Source of the DNA: Ischnura elegans | Lineage: Eukaryota > Arthropoda > Insecta > Odonata > Coenagrionidae | Direction: 5' to 3' | DNA: 64,000 bases | NCBI RefSeq assembly: GCF_921293095.1 | Contig: NC_060252.1 | Coordinates: forward strand, 46,438,881 to 46,502,880 | Shown: positions 14,034 through 26,500 of the stretch, piece after piece | How positions within the stretch are numbered: the stretch's first letter is position 1 | Layout: every line of letters begins with the position of its first letter | Translations under genes and position numbers: made by a program | Notes under the pieces: model-generated | What the model saw: only the letters and a program-made list of their open reading frames with translations | The model's database searches: none | What the model was told of the DNA's origin: nothing

Positions 14034-14376
14034 GTAGATTATTTTCTAGAACAGTGTACTAGGAAGCTAGGATAAGTGGTGATTATATCTAGTGTTTTCC
14101 CTTAGATTAGGCAACTATAGGCATAGTCTTTCGTATCTCTCTAGAGTTAATTTCTTGTGGATCGTCATAGTGTACTTTAGTTCACCTGTCTTACGTATAA
14201 ATTGTGTATTAGGATATTTTAGAATTAGGTTCTTAGGATCTGATGTTACTCAAGCTCCTTAGTCAGTAATTGTGCTACGAATTTAATTGATTTAGGACAC
14301 TGACCACTTTATTTAATTTAGAGTCTTCATCGTATTGGAATCACAGTGTGTGTTTTACTAATTAGGCCCCTCGTAG
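14034..14376 (+). other. TAG-dense tract, possibly transcribed leader
   Basis: I count 21 TAG trinucleotides on the plus strand in 343 bp, many as TTAGG, TTAGA or CTAGA. Base composition would predict about six or seven. The reverse complement CTA is not similarly enriched, so the signal is strand-specific, as would be expected of an RNA-level feature. UAG is the core of the binding sites of Musashi and hnRNP A1-type proteins. Linking it to those proteins is inference. No ORF is possible across it. Confidence 0.4.
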
Positions 14377-14699
14377 GAAATACCTTCAGCTATACGTCTG
14401 TGAAGAATATCAGTAACTTCAGTGTAATTGATCAATATTTTCCTCTGGAGAAGATACTACTTGCTGTTCTTGTTGAACGTTGTGAATAACTGTGGACAAA
14501 TCGAGCCCATATACCCATCGATAAGCTTTGAAAGGAACATTCAATGAGGAAACGCACCTGTGCCATAAGTTCCCTGTGTTGTCATTGACAATTATATTCC
14601 ATCGGAGAGAAGACAATTAGCTCCGGGAATTTCTCCGTGTGAATACCTGTGTCGTTGCGCACGCATATCCTGCTGTTTGCGTAAGAATAAAAAATAATT

Positions 14700-14997
14700 A
14701 AGCTCTCGTGACTCGTGTGCAGAATCTTTCCGCACGCCGGCCGGCGGTGTTGTTTCTGACTCACGCGGGAAGTGTTGTGTTCCACCGGGTGACCTCCGCA
14801 CGACTGACTGACTGTTCACGCTACTCACTCTTCTGGGAAGCTCGGCCGGCTGCGTTCCTGGATTGCCGGTGAATCGTCTCCGGCGGGCCAGCGCCAAAGT
14901 CGAGGGCGCGGAACTAAAGGGCACTCTCTCCTTTTCGGCGAAAACGTCCCCGATTTCTCGCTATCATTGATTCACTTACTTTCGGTGACGTATTCCG
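14700..14997 (+). other. insc: Candidate non-coding 5' exon of insc
   Basis: This stretch is GC- and CpG-rich compared with its surroundings and ends in the consensus donor GTGAGT at 14998. The first coding insc exon begins after a good acceptor (TTTTGCAG ending 22655) and carries 82 nt of untranslated sequence with an in-frame stop at 22666-22668, so at least one upstream non-coding exon must exist. This donor is the best candidate I found in the region. The 5' limit is not visible; the exon may extend back to the island at 13640. The 110-codon minus-strand frame here is a composition shadow. Confidence 0.35.
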
Positions 14998-17900
14998 GTG
15001 AGTTAAAAACTTTTATCATATCAAGATGTTAATGCTGAGTATATAGTTTGATAATTTACTGCCACGGTGATTTCGTCCTTGATGTAATGGCAAGAACGAA
15101 ATCGGTACGATTTCAATCGATTCAACGATAATTACGGTCTCATATAATTTCCTAAACTCGTTAAAAATTTTCACTCTGTTTAGGCTCTTGGATCTAAGCT
15201 TGCATTGAGTGCCTCTGGTTTATCAGAAGCGAGGGCGCTTTCATCTTTCCTATTTAAATGTTTGCTAAATATTTGTAATTTTTAACACTTTTCGCTTCGA
15301 ATACTGTTGAAAATTAAGGTCTATCATTATTCTGCCGAATTATGTCTTCCAAAACGCTGCAATCCGCATCACTTTTATACGATAAATAATTTCTTATTTT
15401 GTTTCTAGATGTTGAATCGCACATGTGATAAGTGAGTCTTGAGTTATCCTGTAGATATATGTCAAATTATGTTTTAAAAAATGCTCTAATCCGCATTTAT
15501 CTCTATTAATAACTTTTGTCTTTATTTTCCTACCCGTCGATTTTGCCACTTACAATTTTCCTAGATATTTAATAAATCTGCATCTACGTATTTTTCCTGC
15601 CTATCACTTCTTAAGTTTAATTTTTAATGAATAATTACCATTTTAAATTCATGTGTGTGCAACTATAATAGCCTAGAAGATAATGTATTTCAGATGATAT
15701 TTTTTTGTAAGTATAAGTTGAAAAAAGTAGTAAAAAATTCGACTGCCGACTCTCTGACGTCACGGTGGTCGCGTCATAAATCGTGACGTCACAGTGGGTG
15801 TTGACCGTGACCTCGAATCGTAACGGGGAGACGCATTCCCAGTCGAAAGTGATGACGCGCCGGCTGCTCAGTGGCCTCCTTCGTTTTATGTGCGTTTATT
15901 CGGATTTTTGGCATATAAAATACCTAGTAAACAATGCAGTTAGTTACTTACTTCAGGTACTGCATAAATTTCCTTTGTACGAAAGGATAATGAATGTGTT
16001 TCATTGCTGTGAAGAAAATCGCAGAAAATTAATTTCTTGTTATCGCGTATCTGGAAGATTATGGATGAAAAAATTCGTGCACCAGGTGCTGGCTGATGGG
16101 TGGGTATTGCCAATTGAAGTTGGGCTATTAAGTAGTTCTTTGATAACTCACGAATGATTCACAATCGATGAGTTTTTTAAGCCAATAAATCTGATGAATT
16201 TTTTTTCGTATGGAATTGTCTTAATTGATTTGAATATTTATCCGTAGGTAGCCCAAAGGGTTCTGATAGTATTGTAATGGTTTTCGACTGATTTTTTTTC
16301 GTGAGTCTTGGAGCGGTGTAGGAAATTTTCACCGAAGGTACATTTCTCCAGATGTATCTTTGTTCTCCCAAATGTACGACATTTGTTTTCTTTTTATCCT
16401 TAATTTTTATATTATTGGATTGTTTTATTTATTTCTGTGGATACTTCAAAATTATTCTGAAGTGCTTTTGCGAAGGATGAAGCGATTCTTATTGGATCAA
16501 CTATTTTCATCTCCATCGTATATTTAGTTTTAAAATCTGCCCTTAATAATCAAAATTCTAATGCTAGTCATTAAGGATTATCTTCCGTCTACGAATTAGC
16601 GAATGATGCAACGGTTAATGATATTTTCAAACTTGTCGCTAGAGTACTCATTGGATCAATAAGTAGAAGTCCTGGATCGAGGATTAATTCTTTGGTGTTG
16701 GGCATTGGTTATTTGTATATAAGAAAACTCATTCAACGTTTTTAACTACTTACCGAGTTATTTCACACCTGAGAAAGTTAGCTAGTTGCAAGCACAGTGT
16801 CAAACCTATCTATGTACTTCATCTCGCCCGTAAAATATGTGAAGAACTCTTAGTTTGATTAGGTGTGAATATTAGTACTTACATCGTGAGAGAACTCATT
16901 TCTCATCCTATGATTTTTCACTTTGAATGAAGATATATCTCCGACTGGACGAGGATCTGGCATGAACAATGAACATGCGTTGAGAAAAGCCATGTTTATT
17001 TTCCGTTAAATATACTCGCCTCCATCCCCCAACTCTCTCCTCACATCTGTATCCCGCCTTATTGGCGATTGTCGGGCTCTGCTCAACCACCTGTTGATCA
17101 TGCTTGGATCCCACCCTTTCCTTCGTCATATCTTCTCTACTCTCCCCGCAAATCAGCGCCTTACAACAACAATTTCTTAATTCATTACATTAATAGCAGC
17201 ATTCGCTTGGACGACTAATTGCATGTTTTATCTTATTCCAATCGCATTTTTTTTGTTCCTACTGCAATTTTACTGCGTTTTTTCTTCATATTTCATTTTC
17301 TTCGCAACATTTTTTATTTTCGCGGCATTTTTCGTTTGTAAATACGGTTTGCGTTTTATTTATTTGCGGCAAAACCTTTCATCTTGCAGGGATACATTAT
17401 AAGAGTTATATTTGTAATTTATATATTGATAATTATTAACCGTTATCAAATCTTTTCCTTCTATTCATGTGTATTGTTGCTTTAGTCTCGGGTTGCATGG
17501 ATCGATGCACTCTTGTTGGAGCTCACAACATTTGCATGAATATTTGCGTGTTAATTTTATAATTGTAAGTCTTTTTATGACCATGTGGGTAACCTGTTGC
17601 ATACCGGTAGCCACCCCCTACCAAATACCCTCGCGGTTGCTCGCAGTGTATTATGTATGTATAGAAGACCGATATCGTAGCCGTAAAAAAATTCACCTGT
17701 GTGAGGGGTTCCTTTCGAGGGAGGGATTTATTCCCGAGAAGGTACATTTAGGTAGGAGTAAACTTAAAAGTGTCGCTCCGAAAAATTTGGGACACTTCGA
17801 TTAACTTCTTGCGCGATGTATGGTCCAGTATACGAAAATAATAAACGACGTTAGACATCCAAAAATATAATTGCGAGCTAAATCATTTTATTTATACCCA

Positions 17901-20900
17901 TATCAAAACTTTCCGATTTTAGTTTAGTCCTTAAAGATGATTTTGTGTGAAAGCAGACTCAGTTGATGATCAAAAGCTGCATGCATACAATTCTCATCAT
18001 CCACAGTGCCATCCTAAAATTATTTTTTATCAACATTAAGAGTTACTTAATGCCGTTTCCCGGGTAACCTAATTTTTATTCTAGTATTTCGTATCACCTT
18101 TTATTCATCCTTTGATTGAATTTAATTTTAAATAAAGGCACATCTGTGTTTTATTAAATATTATTAGCCGATAAAAATTGAGTGATACTTCAAAGACGAG
18201 GTTTTCTCTTTAGAAACTCCCTTTTATTCCTGAATTTATGATGGTATCTGAAATCAAGGATGTCATTTGCGAGAAGAGTAAAAGTTCGCTCATTGTTGAA
18301 CGTAAAACTGTAATTCATATAGTCATCGGTGTTACTCAATCGAAAGGGCATGTCGAGGTATGAGTAGGCGAACACAAATGAGTTAAGAAAAAGTAATTGG
18401 ACCAAACAATGGAGGGTGTTGAATGCATATTCAACCGTCTAAATTGAATTCTTACCCCTCACTTCATTTTTTCACTCTCTCCACATCCATCACCGTAGAG
18501 AAATGGAATTTTGTTCTGAATTATAAATGTCAGTGCCATTTCCATAGCAATTATGGGATTTCGTAATATTCCACAGAATGTACGCTTAGCCCTGTCTGAA
18601 GAAAACTTTTTCTTGCCATTACTAAGTATTTTTTTGTCAGTGTCTCCTTGACATCTTTTCAACGATTAAAAAAATCCCATTGAGTTAAAGGTATTACTTA
18701 TCGACCAAATCCTCGATAGATAATTCTTTTAATGGAAAGAAAATATATCTTTATTGCTTGCAAAAATGCCATTCCTTTTTTCGCAATCTGCTTTCAGTTG
18801 CCACTTTGAATTAGATAGTTAGATTATTGAAATAACATTATACCCCTGTACTTATATGGTGGAATCATTAAATTGTACACGGTTTATCATCTCATTCAAT
18901 TCGTTGTTGATGGCAATAAAATTCTTGATTCGATGCCAAGGGTTGTGACTTAATCTTAGATAACTACTGCTGCGTGTTACAAAGAGCAAAATAGGCAAAG
19001 AAAACGCGTCTTCGTATTCATTCTCACTCCGCATATATTAATTGATGTATTAATTAGGAATTCCAATGAAGTTCCGATAATGATGCAACGCATTGTTTGG
19101 AATAATTCGTTAAAAGTTGCGGTATTAACGTGAAACAAAAGGGGGCATCATGGAGAGTTGCTATTTTTCGAGTAGATTAATATTATCAAACTAATAGGAA
19201 TTACAATCAGAATTGAAGTAACTTTAGGTGTTTATTTCCCTCTCAGAAATGGAGTCACAATTACTGGAACAATTCCAAACCGACCGATCTTGATGGTATT
19301 TTTAGTTACCTGTACTTTGGCTCAGATGAAGTGCATGTTATTTTAAGAGTAAAATTTGGAAGGAATACTCGAGGATAAAATACCTCTTTCAGTCTTTCAT
19401 GCCACTATTGACGTCTTCATTGTATGATCTCGATTATAACTGTTACTTGCTCAATTTATTTTCTCAATTGCTATAATTATGTTCATGTTAACTATAAATT
19501 TGATGCTAGCTTTTTAAGCGTGCATACTGACTCGAAAAAAACTAAATAAAGTGAATTATGAATAAACTGAACAATACAGTTATCTCCTAGCTCTTGCTCT
19601 TTGGTGGAATTCACTAGCAATAAGTCTTGAGTGGATATTTGAGCCTTACTCAAAGCATTTTACGTTCTGGAATAAGACGCGGTTGCTTTGATCTCTTTAT
19701 TTATGACTCATATTCTTTGAAACTGGTGGCACCGAGGAAATTTGTATTGAGATTATATTTTTCTTCTTGTCGCTTTTCATCATAGAAGAGGTATAGAATG
19801 ATTCTTGTTTCGCCTCGACGCTCTCGGTGAGAATTACCCTGTCATCTTTGTCCTCAATGGCCATTCATCTTCGAATCGGCTGAGTCCATGAGCCTTTCAA
19901 TCGACTCTAGTATCGCTCATTTCTCTTCGCATGCATCTTCAGTCCCCTCTTTTTCATTACGTTTCATATTACGTGTCTCAGATCTCCAGTGGAGGATGCT
20001 ATGTATCTATCTACCTATGAAACTCGAGCACTTGGAATGATCTGAAGTGGATATTCGATTTTGCGTCTGCGTATTTTTATTTTGGTGTCAGTTTTATCTG
20101 TCACTTTCATACTCTTGAAAAATTAATTCACAAAGTAACCATATATCCATAACTTCCCATTATTTCTTATTTGCTCACCACCCAGTGACCTTTTTGTGCT
20201 TTTATATTCCAGTTCGTTATGGAGTTATCGGAATTCCTTTCGTTTAATGTTTCATTAGTCATTCAGTCAGACTGACTAGCATCTTATTCCATTTTCTACA
20301 CATGTTCTGAAAATTTACATTAATAATTCCATTTTTCCGTTGACTGCTTTGCAGTTCAATCTTTTTGTTGTGCTACTAAGAGTGATATAAAGTAGATTAT
20401 ATCATTTGAGAAGACATTTAGAAAATTATTCATTAATATTATTTTTTCGATACTTCTGTCAACTTTTAATATTCTCCGACATCTTGGGGAGGACGCCCTT
20501 ACCTGAGGATGTTAAAATCAATGTCCCAGTACTCCCAATCTCCTCTTTTGATCACGTTTTATGCTCTTTCTACATATTCCGGCAAGTATATTTTCCGATC
20601 ATTATTTTAAAATCAGAGCTAATTTTTACGATGCCTAAATAATATCAAATTTTGCCCTAAAAACTGGTTGTCGAATTCTTTGTCGTTCCGAATTCTCTGA
20701 AGCCTCAAAATTGTTTATTCCAGTATTTTTACGTCTGATTTGCAGTCATTTCAAACGGCAAAAGACTCGTTTCATTGGTTTATTAAATGGAGATTTTATT
20801 CCCAACGGATTGAAATTAAAAGCTCATTTCTAAATATGAAATCCTTTTAGATGGATGATAAATATCTTTCAGTTCGATTATTAATTTTATTACTTGGCAC

Positions 20901-21650
20901 GAGCCGCATTTTGTTATTTTCTAGGATGTCTCAGTCATACTGCTGTCGATGTACTTGCCTCATATTGTCCGCAATGTTTGCGATGCCCGCGGTCGGGTGT
21001 CATCGTGATTAGGTGCGGTGAAAGACGGTAATAAATTCAGTATTCGCGGTGAAAGGTTTTGTGGCAATGAGTAACAGGCGTTGAAATTTCCGGGGCCGCG
21101 CAGTGACGCATTGCTGAGCTAGCTGATAGGAAGGAGATCCTTTGCTTCCAAGAAGGTTGTTATTACTCACACTTGAAGTAAGAAATCTCCATTTCAAGAA
21201 TCGTCTGTCTTTCAAGTATAAATTTTTTTTGCCTCGGTGAAGGCACTAATCTCAACTTTGAAAATTTAGTTCCACTTCTGTGGAAATTTTTCTTATTTGA
21301 AGCACAGGATATTCCTGAAAAGGTTCCGCCCAAGTTTCATGTAAATATCAAGGTGTTGAGCTTTAAACAGGTAACATGTCAGAAAATGTAGACGAATACG
21401 ACAGTGTGAGATGCTTCCCATTTTTTATGTTTCTTATAAATGCAATATTTTTTATGGATATATGCAGCGGTGACTTGTATGAAAAACGCCGGTATACAAG
21501 GAAATACAGCAAGTAATTACAGTCGTAAAAGATTAAATATTTGCGAAGCTGCTATTTTTATTTACTTACGCAGTCATTAACGGCGAGGAGAATAACTGTT
21601 AGTCCGGCTAGGACAAATGTCGGAAAGCAAGAAAATTTAAATACTTATTA

Positions 21651-21857
21651 ATAAATAGTGGCACTGCAAACAAAGTGACTTTGTACGCAGTCACGCGCAC
21701 GGGTGCAAAGTTAAATACACCAAAGGATGAAGTTCGCCATAAAAAATATTTGACTAAGCCGGGATTCGAACCCGAATCTTCCGGATCGGGAGATCCGGCT
21801 AAGTCAAATGTTTTTTCATGGCGAACTTCATCCTTTGGTGTATTTGATAAATAGTGG
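21651..21857 (-). mobile_element. Fold-back insertion with tRNA-like core and 11-bp direct repeats
   Basis: ATAAATAGTGG occurs exactly at 21651-21661 and 21847-21857, bracketing 185 bp. Within it, 21713-21762 and 21795-21845 are near-perfect inverted repeats of about 50 nt; one side starts AAATACACCAAAGGATGAAG. The minus strand of the arm and loop reads as an anticodon arm (CCGGATCTCCCGATCCGG), then a short variable loop, then a T arm with the B box GGTTCGAATCCCGG. It is therefore probably a tRNA-derived SINE copied head to head, or snapped back on itself during insertion. A real tRNA gene is excluded because the acceptor and D arms are missing. Confidence 0.65.
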
Positions 21858-22046
21858 TTATGGCTTATTTTTTAATTTTGTCAATAATAATTAATTTTAA
21901 AAAGTGGACCAAGTTACATCATTGCCAAGGCTATAAGGTAATGTCACGGATTTTTAGGGCCAAAATTCACTCTGCTTTTACGTCCGAGTCACCGTTTTCG
22001 AGGAATATAATATTTTATCGCCCAACACGGCCGCGTGCTCCCCCAT

Positions 22047-22134
22047 CAGTGGCGGATACAGAAAAAACTCGAGGGGTGGAGCAAAAGATAACTTGAGTTA
22101 CCTTTACTTTTATCCTGATATGTATCCGCCACTG
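22047..22134. mobile_element. 88-bp hAT-type MITE
   Basis: The ends are perfect 14-bp terminal inverted repeats, CAGTGGCGGATACA and its complement. They are flanked by the exact 8-bp duplication TCCCCCAT at 22039-22046 and 22135-22142. The 8-bp target duplication and the CAGTGGCG-type end are typical of the hAT superfamily. It has no coding capacity and must have been mobilised in trans. Confidence 0.85.
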
Positions 22135-22655
22135 TCCCCCATAATCGCTAATTCGGGTGCTCGCGAGCCGTACTAACGGTCAGACCGTAGGTTCTGCGCC
22201 CCCCATTGCCTGACGTTCTCCTCGCGACCTTCTTGGCAAGGACCAAGGAAAAAAATTCTCGTAGACAACTCCGGCGGAATGTCAATTGTTCGCAAAACTG
22301 TGAAAACCGCAACAGCTTTAACTTACTAATGTGTGTATTAAAGTCATGCCATATTATAAATTTGTTATCAAGATGAACGTTCAAAGTTTTTTATTTTGAT
22401 TGGGAAATTACAAAGAAGCATAGCCTTCTCATTGAAAAACTATATGTTTAACATTAAGTCGTAATAAACGCTCTTAGTCCGAGTGACTAGTTGTTGTAGT
22501 TGGAAAAGATAAATATCTCCGAAACCAGTTTTTTGATCGGCTTTGACAACTATCAAAAGGGAAGAGAATAAGTGCTATTCCGCCGAGGACTAGACTAGGA
22601 GTGAATTCACCTATGTATTTTGTGAATTAACCCTTTTGTTCTCGGGCTTTTGCAG

Positions 22656-22737
22656 GTGTCTCCGCTGAAGTGACCGGTCGATCTCCCACCCATCCTTGCT
22701 GACGTTTCGCGTCGACGGCCGCGCTGATTCCTCCGGG
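22656..22737 (+). other. insc: insc 5' untranslated segment of first coding exon
   Basis: The exon starts after the acceptor ending TTTTGCAG at 22655. An in-frame TGA at 22666-22668 shows that the protein cannot extend upstream. The first in-frame ATG is at 22738, in the good context GGGATGA. An earlier TTG at 22696 in the same frame is not credible as a start in an animal gene. Confidence 0.7.
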
Positions 22738-23543
22738 ATGAGCGCCTCGTGTGACGGCGGCGGCGCCTTCCGCCGCTCCCGCAGCCGCGTCTTCCACGAG
22801 TCGGAGTGGGCCGAGGCGCGGCTCATCTCGCGCCTGCGCACCGCGCCACACCACTCCCTGGCGCTAAACTGCAGCGCAGAGGCGGCCATGTCCCCTTACG
22901 CCCGGCCGCTCCTCGAAGAGGAGGAGGAAGAGGAGGTCCAAGTGGTGCACACGAGCACCACCATCACCGCGGTGACCAAGACCCCGGTGGCGGCGAGGGG
23001 GACTACGACTCCGGTGGCGGCTAGGGGACACGGTTCCGTGGTTGAGAGGACGGCTGGCGAGAGGACGGTGGTGGAAGTGTCGGGGCGGGGCGTGGTGGTG
23101 ATGGGTGAGGAGGAGGAGGAAGACGAGGAGGACGTGGCGGGGCTGATGCTGCCCCGGGCGAGCCTGGGGGGGCGTGGGGCGAGGCGCGGGGGCGAGGACG
23201 AGTGGGGAGGGGAGAGGAGGTCTCCGAGCCACAAGAGTCAGGACTCTGGTTTCTCCGACTCGGAGCCGGAGGCAAAGTCTCAGGGGACGGCGACGCCGCC
23301 CGGAAGCGGGGCCGGGGTCGAGGGTACACTGCCGCAGGAGCTGTCTCCGCCGGCGCACACGTCCACGCCCAAGGCGGGCTGGCAGTTGGCGTTGGAGAGG
23401 AGCGAGAAAGCCAAGGAGGTCCCCCCCAAGAGCGGTGCGGCGGCGGTGGCGGTGACGGAGGACAGGGGGACGCCGACGACGCCCCTGGGGACAAGGGGGC
23501 CCAACGCGAGGGCACCCACGAATCTCACGCACTGGTTCAACAG
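22738..23543 (+). CDS. insc: insc coding exon 1 (disordered N-terminus)
   Basis: Encodes residues 1-268 and two bases of codon 269. The peptide has acidic strings (seven Glu near residue 67; another Glu/Asp run near 125), a tandem TPVAARG repeat around residues 80-95, and Ser/Pro-rich segments such as SPSHKSQDSGFSDSEPE that could be phosphorylated. No folded domain is evident. Its GC content resembles a coding CpG island, which produces long antisense shadow frames. The donor is CAG|GTGAGT at 23544. Confidence 0.85.
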
Positions 23544-26500
23544 GTGAGTTGGAAAGAGCGCTTCACTGATATTTTTTTGCAGGCTATCCCGTATCCATAA
23601 AAATATTTCGAGGTGTCCCAGGGCTCAATTTATAAAATTCATTTTTTAATGAACATTTACAGGTATGTACCTGTATGCTCTGGAACGCATACCCACACAT
23701 TTTACCCACACATGATTTTCAAATATAAGCCACCCTCCTGCTAAAACTTCCGAATATATAAACTTGTTGCGAAAGTTACGATGAGGAATCATTTTAAACG
23801 AGGCATAAAAAAACGATGACATAACCCATTTTTTTCTGAGAGGTGCCGGAACTCCGTTCTGGTGCGTTCCGGCATCTATGTGTCCCCTGGCAACAACATA
23901 TGCCATTTTTTTATTAAAAAGATATCTTTATTTAAAAAACCAATATGAAATTCAAGTTTCCTCTCTGGGTGATACGAAAGTGAAAATCTTTCCCCCGCGT
24001 CCACCGAATTCTTTTAACGAATTGCGATTTCGAATCTGAATGAAATACCCCATTGAAACGATCGCATCTTTCAACTCTGCCTCTCCCGGGAGCCCCACGT
24101 GCAGTAATCATCTGTCATCTCGGTAGCCATGGCGATGATTCTCGCCTTGGATCGGCCCGCATCTTCAAGTAGCCTGCGTCCCTCATCCTTCATTCCGTGA
24201 CGTTCACCTCTCCTGCTTCCTCATCCCAACAGCCTTATTCCACCCTCTCTTGCGCCGGCCTGGATTCCAATCGGATCATTGCCTCATTTCACTCAAGCCA
24301 TTCACTCTCGTCATCATCCGAGGGGAGAATCCTTTGTGCCCACACACCTTTCAATCCCAGTGGATCCTCCTCTCTTCGGCGCTTCTATTTATTCCTTCCC
24401 TGCCCATTACTCTCTCTCTCTTTCTCCTTTCTACATTATCTCATCCTCCTCCCGCTCCAGTTCCACCCAGGCCATCGAACTTGATGGAAATAATTCCAAC
24501 CTACCTTGACCCAACGTTCTCACTAATTTTTCGAGCAATAATTTGCGGTAGTGATAATATATTCACGGAAAGATTTTTTTTAGTCTCCAAACAGATGGCT
24601 GATCGTTTTTTGTGGCCTATCATTTGTTTGAAACTAAGGCTATCATCGTGAATTTTCTTACAATATTACGTAGACCCTTGTTGCCAATTCCGTGCGTATA
24701 GTATGTCCAAATTTCTTACTCTTACTACAGGCTTGCTAATCAATCAACTATGTGCTAGTGACTATATTTTGCAGCTAATGTAGTTTTCGCTTATTTATTT
24801 ACTTACCTATAATTTTGAAATCCGTTGTTTCTTGGACTCCATGGGTGCACTAGAACTCTTATTCCTTGAATTCCCTTAATATCGTTACATCATTTCCTAT
24901 TCATGATACATTTGCCCGAAGGAGTTTATTGCGAGATAATATTGACTGATTGACAACGCTATCTGGAATTAAAAGCAATTCTATGACACCATGAACACAT
25001 TCTCGCGTCTTGGATTACCACATCATTATTTCTTCTCAATCTTCAACCTAATGGCCATGCAATGTGCTATACAATACGATGTGCTCCGTCGAAGAGTACC
25101 CGTGAGCAACCGTGGTTTCTTTAAGACTGGAATCGTATTTCATTTTTCTTCCACCTTTTGGCCTCTATATGTCCTTTGTACGTAGAGGCCACAATAAAAT
25201 TTTCATCTATGCCTTTGGGATATATGTATGGTGTTTCAAACCCGTCTGGTGAACCCGGAAACAGTCATGGACGAAAAAAGGATAGCTTTGATTTATTAAC
25301 GTGTAAGAATGATTTTTTTCAAACAGAAGCAAGTTTCAAACGTGGTATTCTACTCACCTTTTCAGTGAGAGTTTTTTTTTCGATTCCCGTAGAGCTCAGC
25401 CGTTCTCTTCTATCCTGTCAATGGATTGTGCACTTGGTTTTAGTTCGTGGTCGAGGCTTCCTTTTGCGTTGCTTATTTCATTCTTACGAATCCTTCCTGG
25501 AAGCAATAACGTGAATTAGGGCCGTACTGTTTATTTTTGCTGAGTATCTCCTTTGTTCGGCGATGAGGAAAGTATGCTGCGGCCGATTGGGGTGGTGGAG
25601 AGGAACTTCCAGTTCTTTTTTTTTTGCTCGAAAATTATGGTAGTCTCTTGTTCGAGTTTATACGACCCCTGTTTGACGAATCCCTATTATCCGCTGGAAG
25701 AGGAAAAGGAACGATTAGTTACTCCATCCCTCGTAGCGGAAAGCGTAATAAAGCTATTTTAATATTTCGAATCATTTTTCCAATAAACTTTGCGTGAAAT
25801 GCAGTAATTCGAGATATTACTGTCGAAATGATCTGTAATAGCTTATGAAAATCGCTCGGATTTTAAGTACCTAGACTGACCCGAGATCTTAGCCATTCTT
25901 CCCCTTATTAAAACGCTAATAACTTGTTGTAAATGCTATTTATATCGTTTTTTTCTGGACTCCTAATCAATTTCAAAATTTTCAATGGATATCATAGGTT
26001 ACGCTTTGTCTATTAGTCTATTTATTTTGGTTGCACTAAATTATATAGCTATTGTGATGTGTTCGGTGAGGATGCTTTTAGTTTTTTATCGCATTTTCAT
26101 TTTTACTGAGAGGGTTGGCACAAAATTGTCGTGGCTTGTCTGGTAAATAATGAAAACTACCCCATTGATGCCTAATGTAGAATATTTTGCATTAATTTTC
26201 ATGTGCTAATAACATTTGTTCTTTCGCATTTGTTCATAATTCGTGATTACAAGCACATTTGCATATAAAATATAATGCATACACTATAATATTTGCATAA
26301 GAATGGAATAAGTATCGAAATTATATGAAAGCCAGAGCTTTCTTTCCTCATGAACTGGTCTCAAATCCTATAAATGGGATAGTTTTTTTCCTGAAGTATC
26401 TCGAACCCTGTTTTTGGGCTCAATTCAAGTAGATATAAGACTATCCATTCCATGAGACCTTATGCGGAGATTTCCCTAGTTGGGGTACTCTTCAGCAATA

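Larger units (their letters stand above)
14998..22655 (+). other. insc: Presumed first intron of insc (5' UTR intron)
   Basis: This 7.7 kb has no recognisable coding exon. It contains a fold-back insertion with a tRNA-like core (21651-21857) and an 88-bp hAT-type MITE (22047-22134). The remainder is AT-rich and featureless to my eye. It is an intron only if the 5' exon call ending at 14997 is right; otherwise it is intergenic. Confidence 0.4.

Noticed and set aside
15783-16157. 124-codon plus-strand frame
   Set aside because: Mixed composition, but no recognisable domain and no supporting splice structure. Likely chance.
21763-21794. Functional tRNA gene in the fold-back loop
   Set aside because: Only anticodon and T arms can be folded; the D and acceptor arms are absent.
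22864-23532. 222-codon minus-strand open frame opposite insc exon 1
   Set aside because: Arg/Pro/Leu-rich composition shadow of a GC-rich coding exon. The plus strand has a valid ATG, splice donor and in-phase continuation.
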